Source of the DNA: Prochlorococcus sp. AG-347-K20
Lineage (GTDB): Bacteria > Cyanobacteriota > Cyanobacteriia > PCC-6307 > Cyanobiaceae
Direction: 5' to 3'
DNA length: 64,000 nt
Assembly (NCBI GenBank): GCA_003281315.1
Contig: QCCH01000007.1
Coordinates: forward strand, 18,503-82,502
A program made the translations under genes and the position numbers. The notes beneath the pieces are model-generated. The model was not told where the DNA came from. It saw nothing but the letters and a program-made list of their open reading frames with translations, and made no database searches. Each line of letters starts with the position of its first letter. Positions within the stretch are counted from its first letter, which is position 1. Positions 52,911 through 62,834 of the stretch are shown one piece after another.

Positions 52911-54434
52911 TTAAACCCTTCCTGGGATTCTTCTTGTGGTTTCGTCACCAAGCTTCTTGAATAAACCAAATTCAACTTGGTCGCCAATCTCAGCATCAAT
53001 ACCAGCAAAGGAATTTCTGTAAAGAGTTCTTGAAGCATGCCACCAGTGGCCAAACAAGAAAAGCAATCCGAAACATAAATGTGCATATGTAAACCAAGCT
53101 CTTGGTGAACTTCGGAATACACCGTCAGATTTATAAGTCTCTCTATCAAACTTGAAGGCTTCTCCAAGTTGAGCCTTTCTAGCTAATCTTTTAACTACTG
53201 CAGGATCAGTGAAAGTTTGACCATTAAGATCTCCTCCATAGATAGTTGCAGTAATTCCAGTTTGTTCAAATGAATACTTTGCTTCAGCTCTTCTAAATGG
53301 AATATCTGCTCTTACATTACCTTCTTTGTCTTCAAGGATGACAGGAAAGTTTTCAAAGAAATTAGGTATTCTTCTAACTTCTAATTCGTTACCTTCTTTA
53401 TCTTGAAAAGCAATATGACCTTGCCAACCAGTTGGTAAACCATCACCATTAACAAGAGCTCCAACTCTGAAAAGGCCACCTTTCGCAGGACTATTCCCTA
53501 CATAATCGTAGAATGCTAGTTTCTCTGGAATCGATGCGTATGCCTCTTCTTTAGTAGCACCATCATCAATAGCAGCTTGAACCCTTCTATTGATTTCAGT
53601 TTTGAAATATCCGGAATCCCATTGATATCTGGTAGGACCAAATAATTCTACTGGTGTAGTCGCTGAACCGTACCACATTGTTCCTGCAACAACGAAAGAA
53701 ACAAATAAAACAGCAGCTAGTGCACTAGCTAGAACTCCTTCAAGACTTCCAAGTTTTAATGCTCTATAAAGTCTTTCTCCAGGTCTATTGGTAATGTGAA
53801 AAATCCCCCCAATAATCCCCATAAGTCCAGCAGCAATATGATTAGCAACAATTCCTCCCGGATTAAAGGGGTTAAATCCTTCTACTCCCCAGGAAGGGGC
53901 CACTGGCTCTACATGACCAGTTAAACCATAAGGATCTGAAACCCAAATCCCTACGTTTGCACAATGAAAAGCTCCAAAACCAAAGCATGTAAGTCCAGCT
54001 AGGAGAAGGTGAATTCCAAATATTCTTGGTAAATCAAGGGCAGGCTCACCAGTTCTTGAATCTTCCCATAGATCCAAATCCCAATATGTCCAGTGCCAAA
54101 TTGAAGCCAACATCAATAGTCCACTGAATACTATGTGAGCCGCTGCAACACCTTCAAAACTCCAGAATCCAGGATCAACTCCTGTAGCACCTGTAATATC
54201 CCATCCGTTCCAACTACTTGTGATACCAAGTCTTGCCATGAAAGGCATAACATACATCCCCTGTCTCCACATTGGATTGAGAACAGCATCAGAAGGATCA
54301 AAAATGGCTAATTCATAAAGAGCCATAGAACCGGCCCAGCCGGCTAATAATGCAGTATGCATAAGATGCACAGCGAGTAGTCGACCTGGGTCATTAATAA
54401 CTACCGTGTGAACTCGATACCAAGGCAATCCCAT
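52911..54434 (-). CDS. psbB: Photosystem II CP47 chlorophyll apoprotein
   Basis: [43 protein letters not shown]...[33 protein letters not shown]. Confidence 0.99.
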   Translation of the reverse strand: MGLPWYRVHTVVINDPGRLLAVHLMHTALLAGWAGSMALYELAIFDPSDAVLNPMWRQGMYVMPFMARLGITSSWNGWDITGATGVDPGFWSFEGVAAAHIVFSGLLMLASIWHWTYWDLDLWEDSRTGEPALDLPRIFGIHLLLAGLTCFGFGAFHCANVGIWVSDPYGLTGHVEPVAPSWGVEGFNPFNPGGIVANHIAAGLMGIIGGIFHITNRPGERLYRALKLGSLEGVLASALAAVLFVSFVVAGTMWYGSATTPVELFGPTRYQWDSGYFKTEINRRVQAAIDDGATKEEAYASIPEKLAFYDYVGNSPAKGGLFRVGALVNGDGLPTGWQGHIAFQDKEGNELEVRRIPNFFENFPVILEDKEGNVRADIPFRRAEAKYSFEQTGITATIYGGDLNGQTFTDPAVVKRLARKAQLGEAFKFDRETYKSDGVFRSSPRAWFTYAHLCFGLLFLFGHWWHASRTLYRNSFAGIDAEIGDQVEFGLFKKLGDETTRRIPGRV

Positions 54435-54657
54435 CGGTTAATTTCTAGTAACTATGCTGAATAAACAGCTAAACATCACGATAGTAAGGGTTTTTTAGTC
54501 TTTGAGGGATTTTTGTAAATAAATTTATTTTCTTGGAAAAATTGGGTAAATCAATTTGCAGGACTGAGTTTACAAGGAATTTTTAGCTAAAAATTGTTAA
54601 TATTTTGGTCACAATTCTCAAAGTAAAACGCCAAAATAAGAAAAATAACTAAAAAAA

Positions 54658-55020
54658 ATGGCAACTATCAGATTTATCCGTGAGGATTTAGAGGTCCAAT
54701 GTAATCCTGGTGAAAATTTAAGGGAATTGGTAATGAAAGAAAACTTACAACTTTATGGATTAAAAGGTATTTTAGGAAATTGCGGAGGGGCAGGACAATG
54801 CAGTACTTGTTTTATTTCAGTTGAAGGTGGAAACAAAAATTCTTTGAGTCCTATTACATCTGTTGAAGAAGAAAAACTCAAAAACCGACCAGAAAATTGG
54901 CGACTTGCGTGTCAAACATTGATAAAATCTTCTTCAGTAATTTTAACAAAACCACAATCCCCCCCCTCAAATTTGGAAGAACTAAAAAAAATTAGTGAAA
55001 ATAAAAAATTACCTCGCTAA
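54658..55020 (+). CDS. 2Fe-2S ferredoxin
   Basis: GILGNCGGAGQCSTCFISV...RLACQT cysteine pattern. Confidence 0.93.
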   Translation: MATIRFIREDLEVQCNPGENLRELVMKENLQLYGLKGILGNCGGAGQCSTCFISVEGGNKNSLSPITSVEEEKLKNRPENWRLACQTLIKSSSVILTKPQSPPSNLEELKKISENKKLPR

Positions 55021-55127
55021 ATTGTTTAAGACTGTTAATCAGTTTATAAAAATTGTTTATTTTTCCACTTTATTCCAAGTTATATGTCTATAGTCTTATT
55101 ACATAAAATATAGAACTATTAAATTAA

Positions 55128-55280
55128 ATGGAAACAACTAACTTTGGATTCGTAGCTAGTCTGTTATTTGTAGGGGTTCCAACAATATTCCTAATTGGTT
55201 TATTTATTTCTACTCAAGATGGAGAAAAATCAAGCTTCTATTCTGAATCTAGTAAAGGAAGGCTTGGGCCAAAACGTTAA
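55128..55280 (+). CDS. psbM: Photosystem II protein M (50 aa)
   Basis: Hand translation METTNFGFVASLLFVGVPTIFLIGLFISTQDGEKSSFYSESSKGRLGPKR*. Confidence 0.95.
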   Translation: METTNFGFVASLLFVGVPTIFLIGLFISTQDGEKSSFYSESSKGRLGPKR

Positions 55281-55290
55281 ATCCTAATAA

Positions 55291-56160
55291 ATGCTTAGCA
55301 TTTCAGTCGAAGAATTTTTAATTTGGAAAAAAAAGCAACTTTCTAAAGGTGGCGAGCAGCAAGCTTTTGCTCTTTTACTTGATTGTATGGGCGGTATATC
55401 CGCTAGTGATTTAAATCTAGTAAATATAAATCTTGAGGGAAATATACAATTAAAAAAAAACTTAGCATTTTTAGAATCTATTTGGAATGACCATTTACTG
55501 AAATCTTGTCCAATTCAATATCTTTGTGGAATAACTTTTTGGAGAGACTTAAAATTAAAAGTTACTAACAAAGTACTCATTCCTAGACCAGAAACAGAGC
55601 TCATAGTTGATATTGTCTTCAATATATTTCGAAAGAAGTCAGAAAAATTTTTTTTTGCTGAATTAGGAACTGGATCAGGCGCTATAAGTATTGCCTTGGC
55701 ATTGGCTTATCCATTTAGCGACGGAGTAGCAACTGATATAGATCAAGATGCATTAGAAATAGCTATTAAAAATTATATAAATTCTTCTAAAAAATCAAAT
55801 TTGAAATTTTATTGTGGAAATTGGTGGTCACCTCTTGAAAGTTTTAAAGGAAAATTAGACCTCGCTATTGCAAACCCTCCATATATTCCTAAAGATACTT
55901 ATGAAAAATTACCCAAAGAAGTAAAAAATTTCGAACCTAAAGTTGCTTTATTAGGAGGCGAAGATGGTTTAAGACACATTAGGGAAATAATACAAAAAGC
56001 ACCATTATTTTTAAAAGAGAAGGGCTGGATAATTTTAGAGAATCATTTTGATCAAGGTGAAAAAGTAAAACAACTACTTATTAAAAATAAATTTACATCA
56101 ATAGAAATTGTGAAAGATCTCTCAGGTATTGGTAGGTTTACCATTGGAAGATATAAATAA
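55291..56160 (+). CDS. prmC: Peptide chain release factor N5-glutamine methyltransferase
   Basis: LIPRPETELIVDIV, AELGTGSGAISIALA, IANPPYIP motifs. Confidence 0.95.
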   Translation: MLSISVEEFLIWKKKQLSKGGEQQAFALLLDCMGGISASDLNLVNINLEGNIQLKKNLAFLESIWNDHLLKSCPIQYLCGITFWRDLKLKVTNKVLIPRPETELIVDIVFNIFRKKSEKFFFAELGTGSGAISIALALAYPFSDGVATDIDQDALEIAIKNYINSSKKSNLKFYCGNWWSPLESFKGKLDLAIANPPYIPKDTYEKLPKEVKNFEPKVALLGGEDGLRHIREIIQKAPLFLKEKGWIILENHFDQGEKVKQLLIKNKFTSIEIVKDLSGIGRFTIGRYK

Positions 56161-56183
56161 ATATGTATATGTTCATAGTCTAA

Positions 56184-56765
56184 ATGAATTTAGTAGACTG
56201 CAAATCCGCACTGAAGACTCTTAAAAGTGGTTTACCTATAATTTTCCCAACTGATACATTACCTGCAATTGGATGCTTGCCAAAATTTTCAAATACTATT
56301 TATAAGTTTAAAAAAAGAGATAGAAACAAACCCTTAATTCTATTGGGATCAGAATACAAACAATTAATCGATTATGTTCACGAATCAGCTAAAGAAGATT
56401 ACGAAAATATAGCTTTAAAATATTGGCCTGGAGCTCTGACAATGGTTATTCCTGCTTCAGAAAAGCAGACTACAATCCTCACAAGCAATGATCTTACTCT
56501 TGGGTTGAGGATTCCAAATTCAAATATGGCTCAATCTCTGATGAGAGAAACAGGCCCATTGTTAACTTCAAGTGCAAATATTTCAGGTTTTAAAGGATCA
56601 ACTACAGTTGAAGGTCTTGCTCTAGACTTCCCTTCCGTAAAAATTTTGGGTCCTATCCCTTGGGAAAAAAGAAGTGGAAAAGCTAGTACTATTATATTTT
56701 GGAAGAAAAGTGGAGATTGGAGACTGATTAGAGAAGGAGAAGTATTAGTTAGGGAATTGTATTAA
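56184..56765 (+). CDS. Sua5/YciO/YrdC family (TsaC-like) threonylcarbamoyl-AMP synthase
   Basis: IIFPTDTLPAIGCLPKF...KKRDRNKPLILL...YWPGALTMVIPA...LGLRIPN...GPLLTSSANISG. Confidence 0.93.
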   Translation: MNLVDCKSALKTLKSGLPIIFPTDTLPAIGCLPKFSNTIYKFKKRDRNKPLILLGSEYKQLIDYVHESAKEDYENIALKYWPGALTMVIPASEKQTTILTSNDLTLGLRIPNSNMAQSLMRETGPLLTSSANISGFKGSTTVEGLALDFPSVKILGPIPWEKRSGKASTIIFWKKSGDWRLIREGEVLVRELY

Positions 56766-56932
56766 TGTTTTTATTATTATTTTTTGTTTTATTAATTCAA
56801 TTTTTTACTTATTGGATATTTGAACCCCTTGTATCTTTACTAGAGTATGTCCTGGAAATAAGATTGTTTCCAATTGTTGCTCTGATAGGTGTGGTCTTTT
56901 TATTTTCAGCAAAGAATATTAAACAGAATTAA
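56765..56932 (+). CDS. 55-aa hydrophobic protein, unknown
   Basis: Start overlaps the preceding stop (TAATG); MFLLLFFVLLIQFFTYWIFEPLVSLLEYVLEIRLFPIVALIGVVFLFSAKNIKQN*. Confidence 0.65.
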   Translation: MFLLLFFVLLIQFFTYWIFEPLVSLLEYVLEIRLFPIVALIGVVFLFSAKNIKQN

Positions 56933-56943
56933 ATAAATCAAAA

Positions 56944-57015
56944 TGCCGGCTAACAGATTTGAACTGATGACCTTCGCTTTACAAAAGCGCTGCTCTACCG
57001 CTGAGCTAAGCCGGC
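56944..57015 (-). tRNA. tRNA-Thr(TGT)
   Basis: GCCGGCTTAGCTCAGCGGTAGAGCAGCGCTTTTGTAAAGCGAAGGTCATCAGTTCAAATCTGTTAGCCGGCA; anticodon TGT. Confidence 0.95.
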
Positions 57016-57080
57016 AATCATATCATTTTACAATTAGGAAGGGTCAATTATGAGTATTTTTTTAGCTTTTTTTAAATTTA

Positions 57081-57407
57081 TTACTTTTTGATATCTTTGT
57101 TAGCTTTATCAGTTTTTTTGAATTTTATTTCTCCTGAAATAGTTCTTTTGATTGGTAAATTGGCAACTAATGCAGTCATTCTATCCTCAGTCTCTAAACT
57201 TACTGCTACCTCCTCAAAATCAATTTCAACATATTTAGCAACAACATCAAGGATCTCTTTCCTCATTTTATCTAAAAGATCAGTTGTTAAGGAACTCATA
57301 TCAACTCTGTCATGAGCAAGTACAAGTTGTAATCTTTCTCTAGCTGTATTTGCACTAGACGTTTCTCTGCCTAGTAATTTATTTATAAGATCTCTGAGAG
57401 TCATCAT
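57081..57407 (-). CDS. minE: Cell division topological specificity factor MinE
   Basis: [46 protein letters not shown]. Confidence 0.97.
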   Translation of the reverse strand: MMTLRDLINKLLGRETSSANTARERLQLVLAHDRVDMSSLTTDLLDKMRKEILDVVAKYVEIDFEEVAVSLETEDRMTALVANLPIKRTISGEIKFKKTDKANKDIKK

Positions 57408-57408
57408 T

Positions 57409-58224
57409 TTAAAAAACCTTTGTTTGCATTAATCTCATGAATTTATCTTTAAGACTTTTGCCTTCTTTTTTAAGATCGATAATTGGTACATCTTTATTTA
57501 AAAGTCTTTGAGAAACATTCAAATAACATTTCTTTGCAGGAGATCTACTATCTGAAAGTGTCAGCGGCTCTCCTCTATTTGTACTTATTATCACCTGTTC
57601 ATCTTCTAAAACAATACCTAATAAAGGCAAAGAAAGGATTCCTTGAACATCTTCTATGGATAACATTTCTTGACTAGCCATCATATTAGGGCGAACTCTA
57701 TTGATTACAAGTTGGATAGGCTCAATATCTGAAGTATTAAGAATCCCTATTACTCTATCCGCATCTCGCACTGCAGATAATTCTGGGTTAGTAACAACAA
57801 TAGCTTCTTTACAGGCTGCAAGAGCATTTTTAAAGCCATCTTCTACGCCAGCAGGACAATCTACTAAGACAAAATCAAAGTTCTCACTAAGTAGCTCACT
57901 AATTTTTTTCATATCTTCGGGCTTCATCCAATCCAACATTCTTGGATCTCCAGCGGGTAGAAGAGCAAGATTAGGTTCCTTTTTGTGTCTAACCAATGCT
58001 TGGTCAAGACGACAATTCTTGTCTAGAACATCTTGAGCAGTATAAATGATGCGATTTTCTAATCCAAGAAGAAGATCTAAATTTCTTAAGCCAAAATCAG
58101 CATCTAATACAGCGGTTGTTGCTCCGCTATTAGCAAGTGCTATGCCTAGGTTTGCAGTTAAAGTTGTTTTACCAACCCCTCCTTTGCCTGAACAAATTAA
58201 TATTGTGCGAGTATTCTTCCCCAC
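57409..58224 (-). CDS. minD: Septum site-determining ATPase MinD
   Basis: [44 protein letters not shown]. Confidence 0.98.
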   Translation of the reverse strand: MGKNTRTILICSGKGGVGKTTLTANLGIALANSGATTAVLDADFGLRNLDLLLGLENRIIYTAQDVLDKNCRLDQALVRHKKEPNLALLPAGDPRMLDWMKPEDMKKISELLSENFDFVLVDCPAGVEDGFKNALAACKEAIVVTNPELSAVRDADRVIGILNTSDIEPIQLVINRVRPNMMASQEMLSIEDVQGILSLPLLGIVLEDEQVIISTNRGEPLTLSDSRSPAKKCYLNVSQRLLNKDVPIIDLKKEGKSLKDKFMRLMQTKVF

Positions 58225-58335
58225 GATTTTTAAGATTTTACAAATAATAAAGCCACTTGCAGAAAGTTAAATATTTTAAAGATTAAGTAATTCTTAAATT
58301 TGTCTAGTTTGATTTAATTTATTGCAAATTATTGA

Positions 58336-58998
58336 TTAATTTTTATTTTCGATTATGTGTGGTTTGATAATTATCGTTTGTTGATCTATTACCGCAATTT
58401 CTGGATAACAATTTTTGGGCTTATCCTTTGGTCCAATAGCTATAACATCTGCAATTCTTAACTGTAAAGGGTTGAGATAAAGTGATGCAATAGAGGCATT
58501 TTTATTTCCGCTTTTCCCTGCGAATGCGATCCCTAGTAATTTGCCCCAAACGTAAATATTTTTCTTAGCGGTAACTATTGCTCCTGGATTAACATCTCCA
58601 ATAATGCATAGGTTCCCATTTGAAGATATTCTTTCACCCGATCGTACTGTTCCTTTGTGAAGAATATCGTCTTTCTTTTTTGAATTGAATAATAGTAACT
58701 TATTTTTAATCTCTTGCTCTTTTATAAAAGCTGAATCGATTTTTAAAGACTTTCCACTTAGTATTGTATCTCTATTATTTGAGTAAATACATAAGGAACA
58801 AATATTAATTTTGTCAAAATGATTTTTTAATTTTGATAATTGATGAGAACTTATTGACTCATTGACTGCGAAAATATTTGCTTCTAGAGGTTCCTTGATG
58901 GGTGAAAATCTTTTGAAAGTTTCATGGAGATTATCTAAATCTAATAAAGAAAAAATTTCTAAATATTTTCTTTTACTGTTTTTTAAAACGATTTCCAT
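58336..58998 (-). CDS. minC: Septum site-determining protein MinC
   Basis: KGTVRSGERISSNGNLCIIGDVNPGAIVTAKKNIYVWGKLLGIAFAGKSGNKNASIAS; adjacent to minDE. Confidence 0.95.
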   Translation of the reverse strand: MEIVLKNSKRKYLEIFSLLDLDNLHETFKRFSPIKEPLEANIFAVNESISSHQLSKLKNHFDKINICSLCIYSNNRDTILSGKSLKIDSAFIKEQEIKNKLLLFNSKKKDDILHKGTVRSGERISSNGNLCIIGDVNPGAIVTAKKNIYVWGKLLGIAFAGKSGNKNASIASLYLNPLQLRIADVIAIGPKDKPKNCYPEIAVIDQQTIIIKPHIIENKN

Positions 58999-59008
58999 TG
59001 AATTAAAT

Positions 59009-60289
59009 CTAGGAATTGTTTTTTATTAATGAAATTTCATTTTTAATTTCATTTTTTATCATATCTGGATAAATAATAAAAGAGCTTTCCTCGGATCTCA
59101 TTAAAGTTTTTATTAATGCAGAACTGTTTTCTAAAGCAGTTTGATAAGTACCGTCCCATATCTTTAGAGCATTATTAGATTCAAAACCTTTGAAAGACCT
59201 TTCCTTAATCCCGCAAAATATTTCTGAATCATAACCATTCTTTTCACATAATTTTGAAGCAAATGCAAGGATTTTTAATCTATTAATCTTACTTAAAAAA
59301 CTTATGTCTGATGCCTTTAATAAATCCCTGTCAATAAACATTTTGCATAGTGTAGAAAGTGGTTCAAAAGATTCATCTTTCCATCTAATCAAATGATAAT
59401 AAAAGGTAACATCATCATTTCTTATGAAATCATCGAAATCAACCTTTGAAGGTGAAAAAATCCATTTGTATAGGGAATTATCTAACCAAATATTCTTTTC
59501 AAAATTATGTTTTATTGTATGCAATATTTTTTCCAGAATCCATGTTGATATTTCGTTTATCCTGTGATTATAGATTGTTCTATACATCAAGTTTCTAAGT
59601 ACGAGGAAATGCTCAATAGCGATCACTCCTTTTGGTTTGATTCCAATATTCCCATCAGGTGAAAAGGTAAGAGCTGAAATTATTCTCTCTAAATCTATTA
59701 AGCCATAATTAGTACCTGTGTTGTAACTATCTCGCAAAAGATAATCGAGACGATCGCAATCTATCTCACTACTTATCAATGTTTTTACAGGTTTTGAAAA
59801 TAGTTCTTTTGATTGAAATAATTCACTAATTTTTCTGGGTAATTCGTTGTCATACTTTTTGAGGATTAAATTTATTGGAGAATAATTTTTAACTAAGTTT
59901 TCAGACCATTGTTCGTGATCATGCTCGAATATTGCTTCACTGGTATGGCTTAAAGGTCCATGACCTAAATCATGTAGTAGAGCTGCTCCATAAAGAACAA
60001 ATTTATTTTCACAAAATGAAGATTTACTTTCAATTAATCTCTTATAAATTTTTCTAGCTATACAAAAAACACCAATTGAATGGGTAAATCTACTCGATTC
60101 TGCACCATGAAAAAGTAATGATGCCGCTCCAAGTTGTTTTATTCTTCTAAGTCTTTGAAAGGCCTCTGTATCAATTAATTCCATAATCATTAATTCTTCT
60201 GGCTTTCCCGCATCAAATACTATTTCTTTATGAATTGGGTCATGAAAAATTCTTTTAAAACTCATATTTCTAAGATTTTTTATTTTCAA
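59009..60289 (-). CDS. HD-domain metal-dependent phosphohydrolase
   Basis: DPIHKEIVFD...RFTHSIGVFCIARKIY...GAALLHDLGHGPLSHTSE...EIDCDRLDYLLRDSYNTGTNYG. Confidence 0.95.
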   Translation of the reverse strand: MKIKNLRNMSFKRIFHDPIHKEIVFDAGKPEELMIMELIDTEAFQRLRRIKQLGAASLLFHGAESSRFTHSIGVFCIARKIYKRLIESKSSFCENKFVLYGAALLHDLGHGPLSHTSEAIFEHDHEQWSENLVKNYSPINLILKKYDNELPRKISELFQSKELFSKPVKTLISSEIDCDRLDYLLRDSYNTGTNYGLIDLERIISALTFSPDGNIGIKPKGVIAIEHFLVLRNLMYRTIYNHRINEISTWILEKILHTIKHNFEKNIWLDNSLYKWIFSPSKVDFDDFIRNDDVTFYYHLIRWKDESFEPLSTLCKMFIDRDLLKASDISFLSKINRLKILAFASKLCEKNGYDSEIFCGIKERSFKGFESNNALKIWDGTYQTALENSSALIKTLMRSEESSFIIYPDMIKNEIKNEISLIKNNS

Positions 60290-60292
60290 TCT

Positions 60293-61588
60293 TTAGCCAT
60301 TTAAAGATTTAATTTCTTTATTGTCTAATTCCATTGTTTGAACTGAAACTTCTTCTTTTTCTAGAAGCGACCCAAGAAATAATTCTGCATTCCTCACCCA
60401 TTTATCGTCAGTACTTCCATAATCACTTGAATCCGGCAGATCAAGTAATTTGTCAGGAATCATACCTTGACCTTGAATATTATTCCCATTCGGCGTTAAG
60501 TAACTAGCCACCGTTATAGCAATTCCACTGTCTTCCCCCAAACTTTTTAGGGATTGAATTAAACCTTTCCCATAAGTTTGTTCTCCCATAAGAATTGACC
60601 TCTCATTATCTTGCAAAGAACCAGCAAGTATTTCACTCGCACTCGCAGTCCCTTTGTTTACTAAAGTCACCATTGGCCCATCAAAAGATGTCTCTTTTTG
60701 AGAAATAATTGCATCTTTGATTCCATTTCTATCTTTTGTCTCGACTACAGGTTTCTCACTCAATAATGAGTCTGCAACTGCTATACCTGAGCTTACTAGT
60801 CCCCCTGAATTATTTCTAAGATCCAAGATCAAGCCCTCAACCTCTTTCTCTTTTAACTCTTGAAGTGCCTCTTCAACTTTTTTGGGTACGCTTTCGCTGA
60901 ATTGAGTTATCCTTAAATATCCTATTGTGTGAGAATCGTCTCTTAATCTTTTTGTTCTAACTGGTCTGAGATCTACTGATCTCCTCTCAAGATCGACTTC
61001 CCTAATTTCTCCTGATTCAGAAGATATTTCAACTAAAACTTTTGTCCCTGATTCACCTCTTAACTTAGAGGCAGTACTTGCAAGGCCTAATTTTTCTGAT
61101 GAGATTCCGTCCACTGTCTCTATCAAGTCCCCACTTACTATTCCAGCTTCTTCAGCTGGAGAACCTCCAAGAGTAGAGATAACTTTAACTTTATTGTCAT
61201 CATCTTCACCTAATTGAAGTCCAACACCATTAATTTCACTCCCAAAATTACTTGATTTCAGAAGTTCATAATCTTTTGGGCGTAAAACTCTCGTGTAAGG
61301 ATCGTCTAGAGGTTTTAACATGTCTTCAATTGCGGAATAAGCCTCTTCACTTGTTTCAATTTGTTTCTGTAATGTTTTTTGTCTAATTCTTTTCCATTGG
61401 ATTTCATCAAACTTTTCTGGATCATAAAAACCTTCGTTTACCAAGGTCCAAGCGTCAAGTACTAATTGCCTGCTATCACTAAGAGCATCCACTTTTTCAA
61501 TAAACAAAAGATTGATAGAAAAAACGATGATCATTGATGCAGTGATCACAGTTTTGAATGTTAAAAGTTTGTTAAAAGATGAATTCAT
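60293..61588 (-). CDS. ctpA: Carboxyl-terminal processing protease
   Basis: YTRVLRPKDYELLKS...GVGLQLGEDDD PDZ...GTASASEILAGSLQDNERSILMGEQTYGKGLIQ; likely ATG at 61588. Confidence 0.95.
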   Translation of the reverse strand: MNSSFNKLLTFKTVITASMIIVFSINLLFIEKVDALSDSRQLVLDAWTLVNEGFYDPEKFDEIQWKRIRQKTLQKQIETSEEAYSAIEDMLKPLDDPYTRVLRPKDYELLKSSNFGSEINGVGLQLGEDDDNKVKVISTLGGSPAEEAGIVSGDLIETVDGISSEKLGLASTASKLRGESGTKVLVEISSESGEIREVDLERRSVDLRPVRTKRLRDDSHTIGYLRITQFSESVPKKVEEALQELKEKEVEGLILDLRNNSGGLVSSGIAVADSLLSEKPVVETKDRNGIKDAIISQKETSFDGPMVTLVNKGTASASEILAGSLQDNERSILMGEQTYGKGLIQSLKSLGEDSGIAITVASYLTPNGNNIQGQGMIPDKLLDLPDSSDYGSTDDKWVRNAELFLGSLLEKEEVSVQTMELDNKEIKSLNG

Positions 61589-61659
61589 TGGGTTAAGTGT
61601 TAACACCAAGTATAAGAATTTTAAGTAAGCTCTTTATATCAAAGCTAATTTTTTTTTGG

Positions 61660-62316
61660 ATGGCGAATTCTTCATCTGTTTATGACTGGTTTCAAGAAAG
61701 GCTTGAAATCCAAGACATAACTGACGACGTAACTTCCAAGTACGTACCCCCTCATGTAAATATTTTTTATTGTTTAGGAGGCATAACTTTAGTATGCTTC
61801 TTAATTCAATTTGCAACAGGTTTTGCAATGACTTTTTACTATAAGCCAACAGTTACACAAGCTTATAGTTCAGTCAGTTATTTAATGACGGATGTAAGTT
61901 TTGGATGGTTAATAAGATCTGTGCATAGATGGAGTGCATCAATGATGGTTTTGATGTTAATCCTTCATGTCTTTAGGGTTTATCTTACGGGAGGTTTTAA
62001 AAGGCCAAGAGAATTAACTTGGGTTACAGGTGTTGTAATGGCAGTCATTACTGTCGCTTTTGGAGTGACAGGATACTCTCTACCTTGGGATCAAGTAGGT
62101 TATTGGGCAGTTAAGATTGTTTCTGGAGTCCCTGCTGCAATACCAGTAATTGGTGACTTTATGGTTGAACTACTTAGAGGTGGAGAAAGTGTTGGACAAT
62201 CTACTTTAACCAGATTCTACAGTCTACATACTTTTGTATTGCCATGGTCATTAGCAGTTTTCATGTTGATGCACTTTTTAATGATTCGTAAACAGGGTAT
62301 TTCAGGTCCCTTATAA
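61660..62316 (+). CDS. petB: Cytochrome b6
   Basis: [44 protein letters not shown]...; ATG at 61660. Confidence 0.98.
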   Translation: MANSSSVYDWFQERLEIQDITDDVTSKYVPPHVNIFYCLGGITLVCFLIQFATGFAMTFYYKPTVTQAYSSVSYLMTDVSFGWLIRSVHRWSASMMVLMLILHVFRVYLTGGFKRPRELTWVTGVVMAVITVAFGVTGYSLPWDQVGYWAVKIVSGVPAAIPVIGDFMVELLRGGESVGQSTLTRFYSLHTFVLPWSLAVFMLMHFLMIRKQGISGPL

Positions 62317-62349
62317 ACTCTTATACTTAAACCATTACTAGTTCTCCAT

Positions 62350-62832
62350 ATGTCTACGTTAAAAAAACCAGATCTATCTGATCCAAAATTGAGAGCAAAG
62401 CTAGCTAAAGGTATGGGCCATAACTATTATGGTGAACCAGCCTGGCCAAATGATTTACTATATATCTTCCCAGTAGTTATCTTAGGAACTATTGCTTGCG
62501 TAGTTGGTTTAGCAGTTTTAGATCCTGCAATGTTGGGAGACAAAGCTAATCCCTTCGCAACACCCCTGGAAATTCTTCCTGAATGGTATCTCTATCCAGT
62601 TTTCCAAATACTTAGGGTTGTTCCTAATAAACTTTTGGGTATTGCACTTCAAACATTAATTCCACTGGGATTAATGATTTTACCCTTTATCGAAAACGTT
62701 AATAAATTCTCTAATCCATTTAGAAGACCAATAGCTATGTCTGTTTTCTTATTTGGAACTTTTTTAACAATATACCTTGGTATTGGTGCATGCTTGCCAA
62801 TTGATAAATCACTAACCTTAGGACTTTTTTAA
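62350..62832 (+). CDS. petD: Cytochrome b6-f complex subunit IV
   Basis: [46 protein letters not shown]. Confidence 0.98.
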
Positions 62833-62834
62833 GC

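Noticed and set aside
52892-53167. Minus-strand 91-aa ORF overlapping psbB
   Set aside because: Alternative frame of psbB; no support.
57483-58270. Plus-strand ORFs across minD
   Set aside because: Antisense to minD; no motifs.
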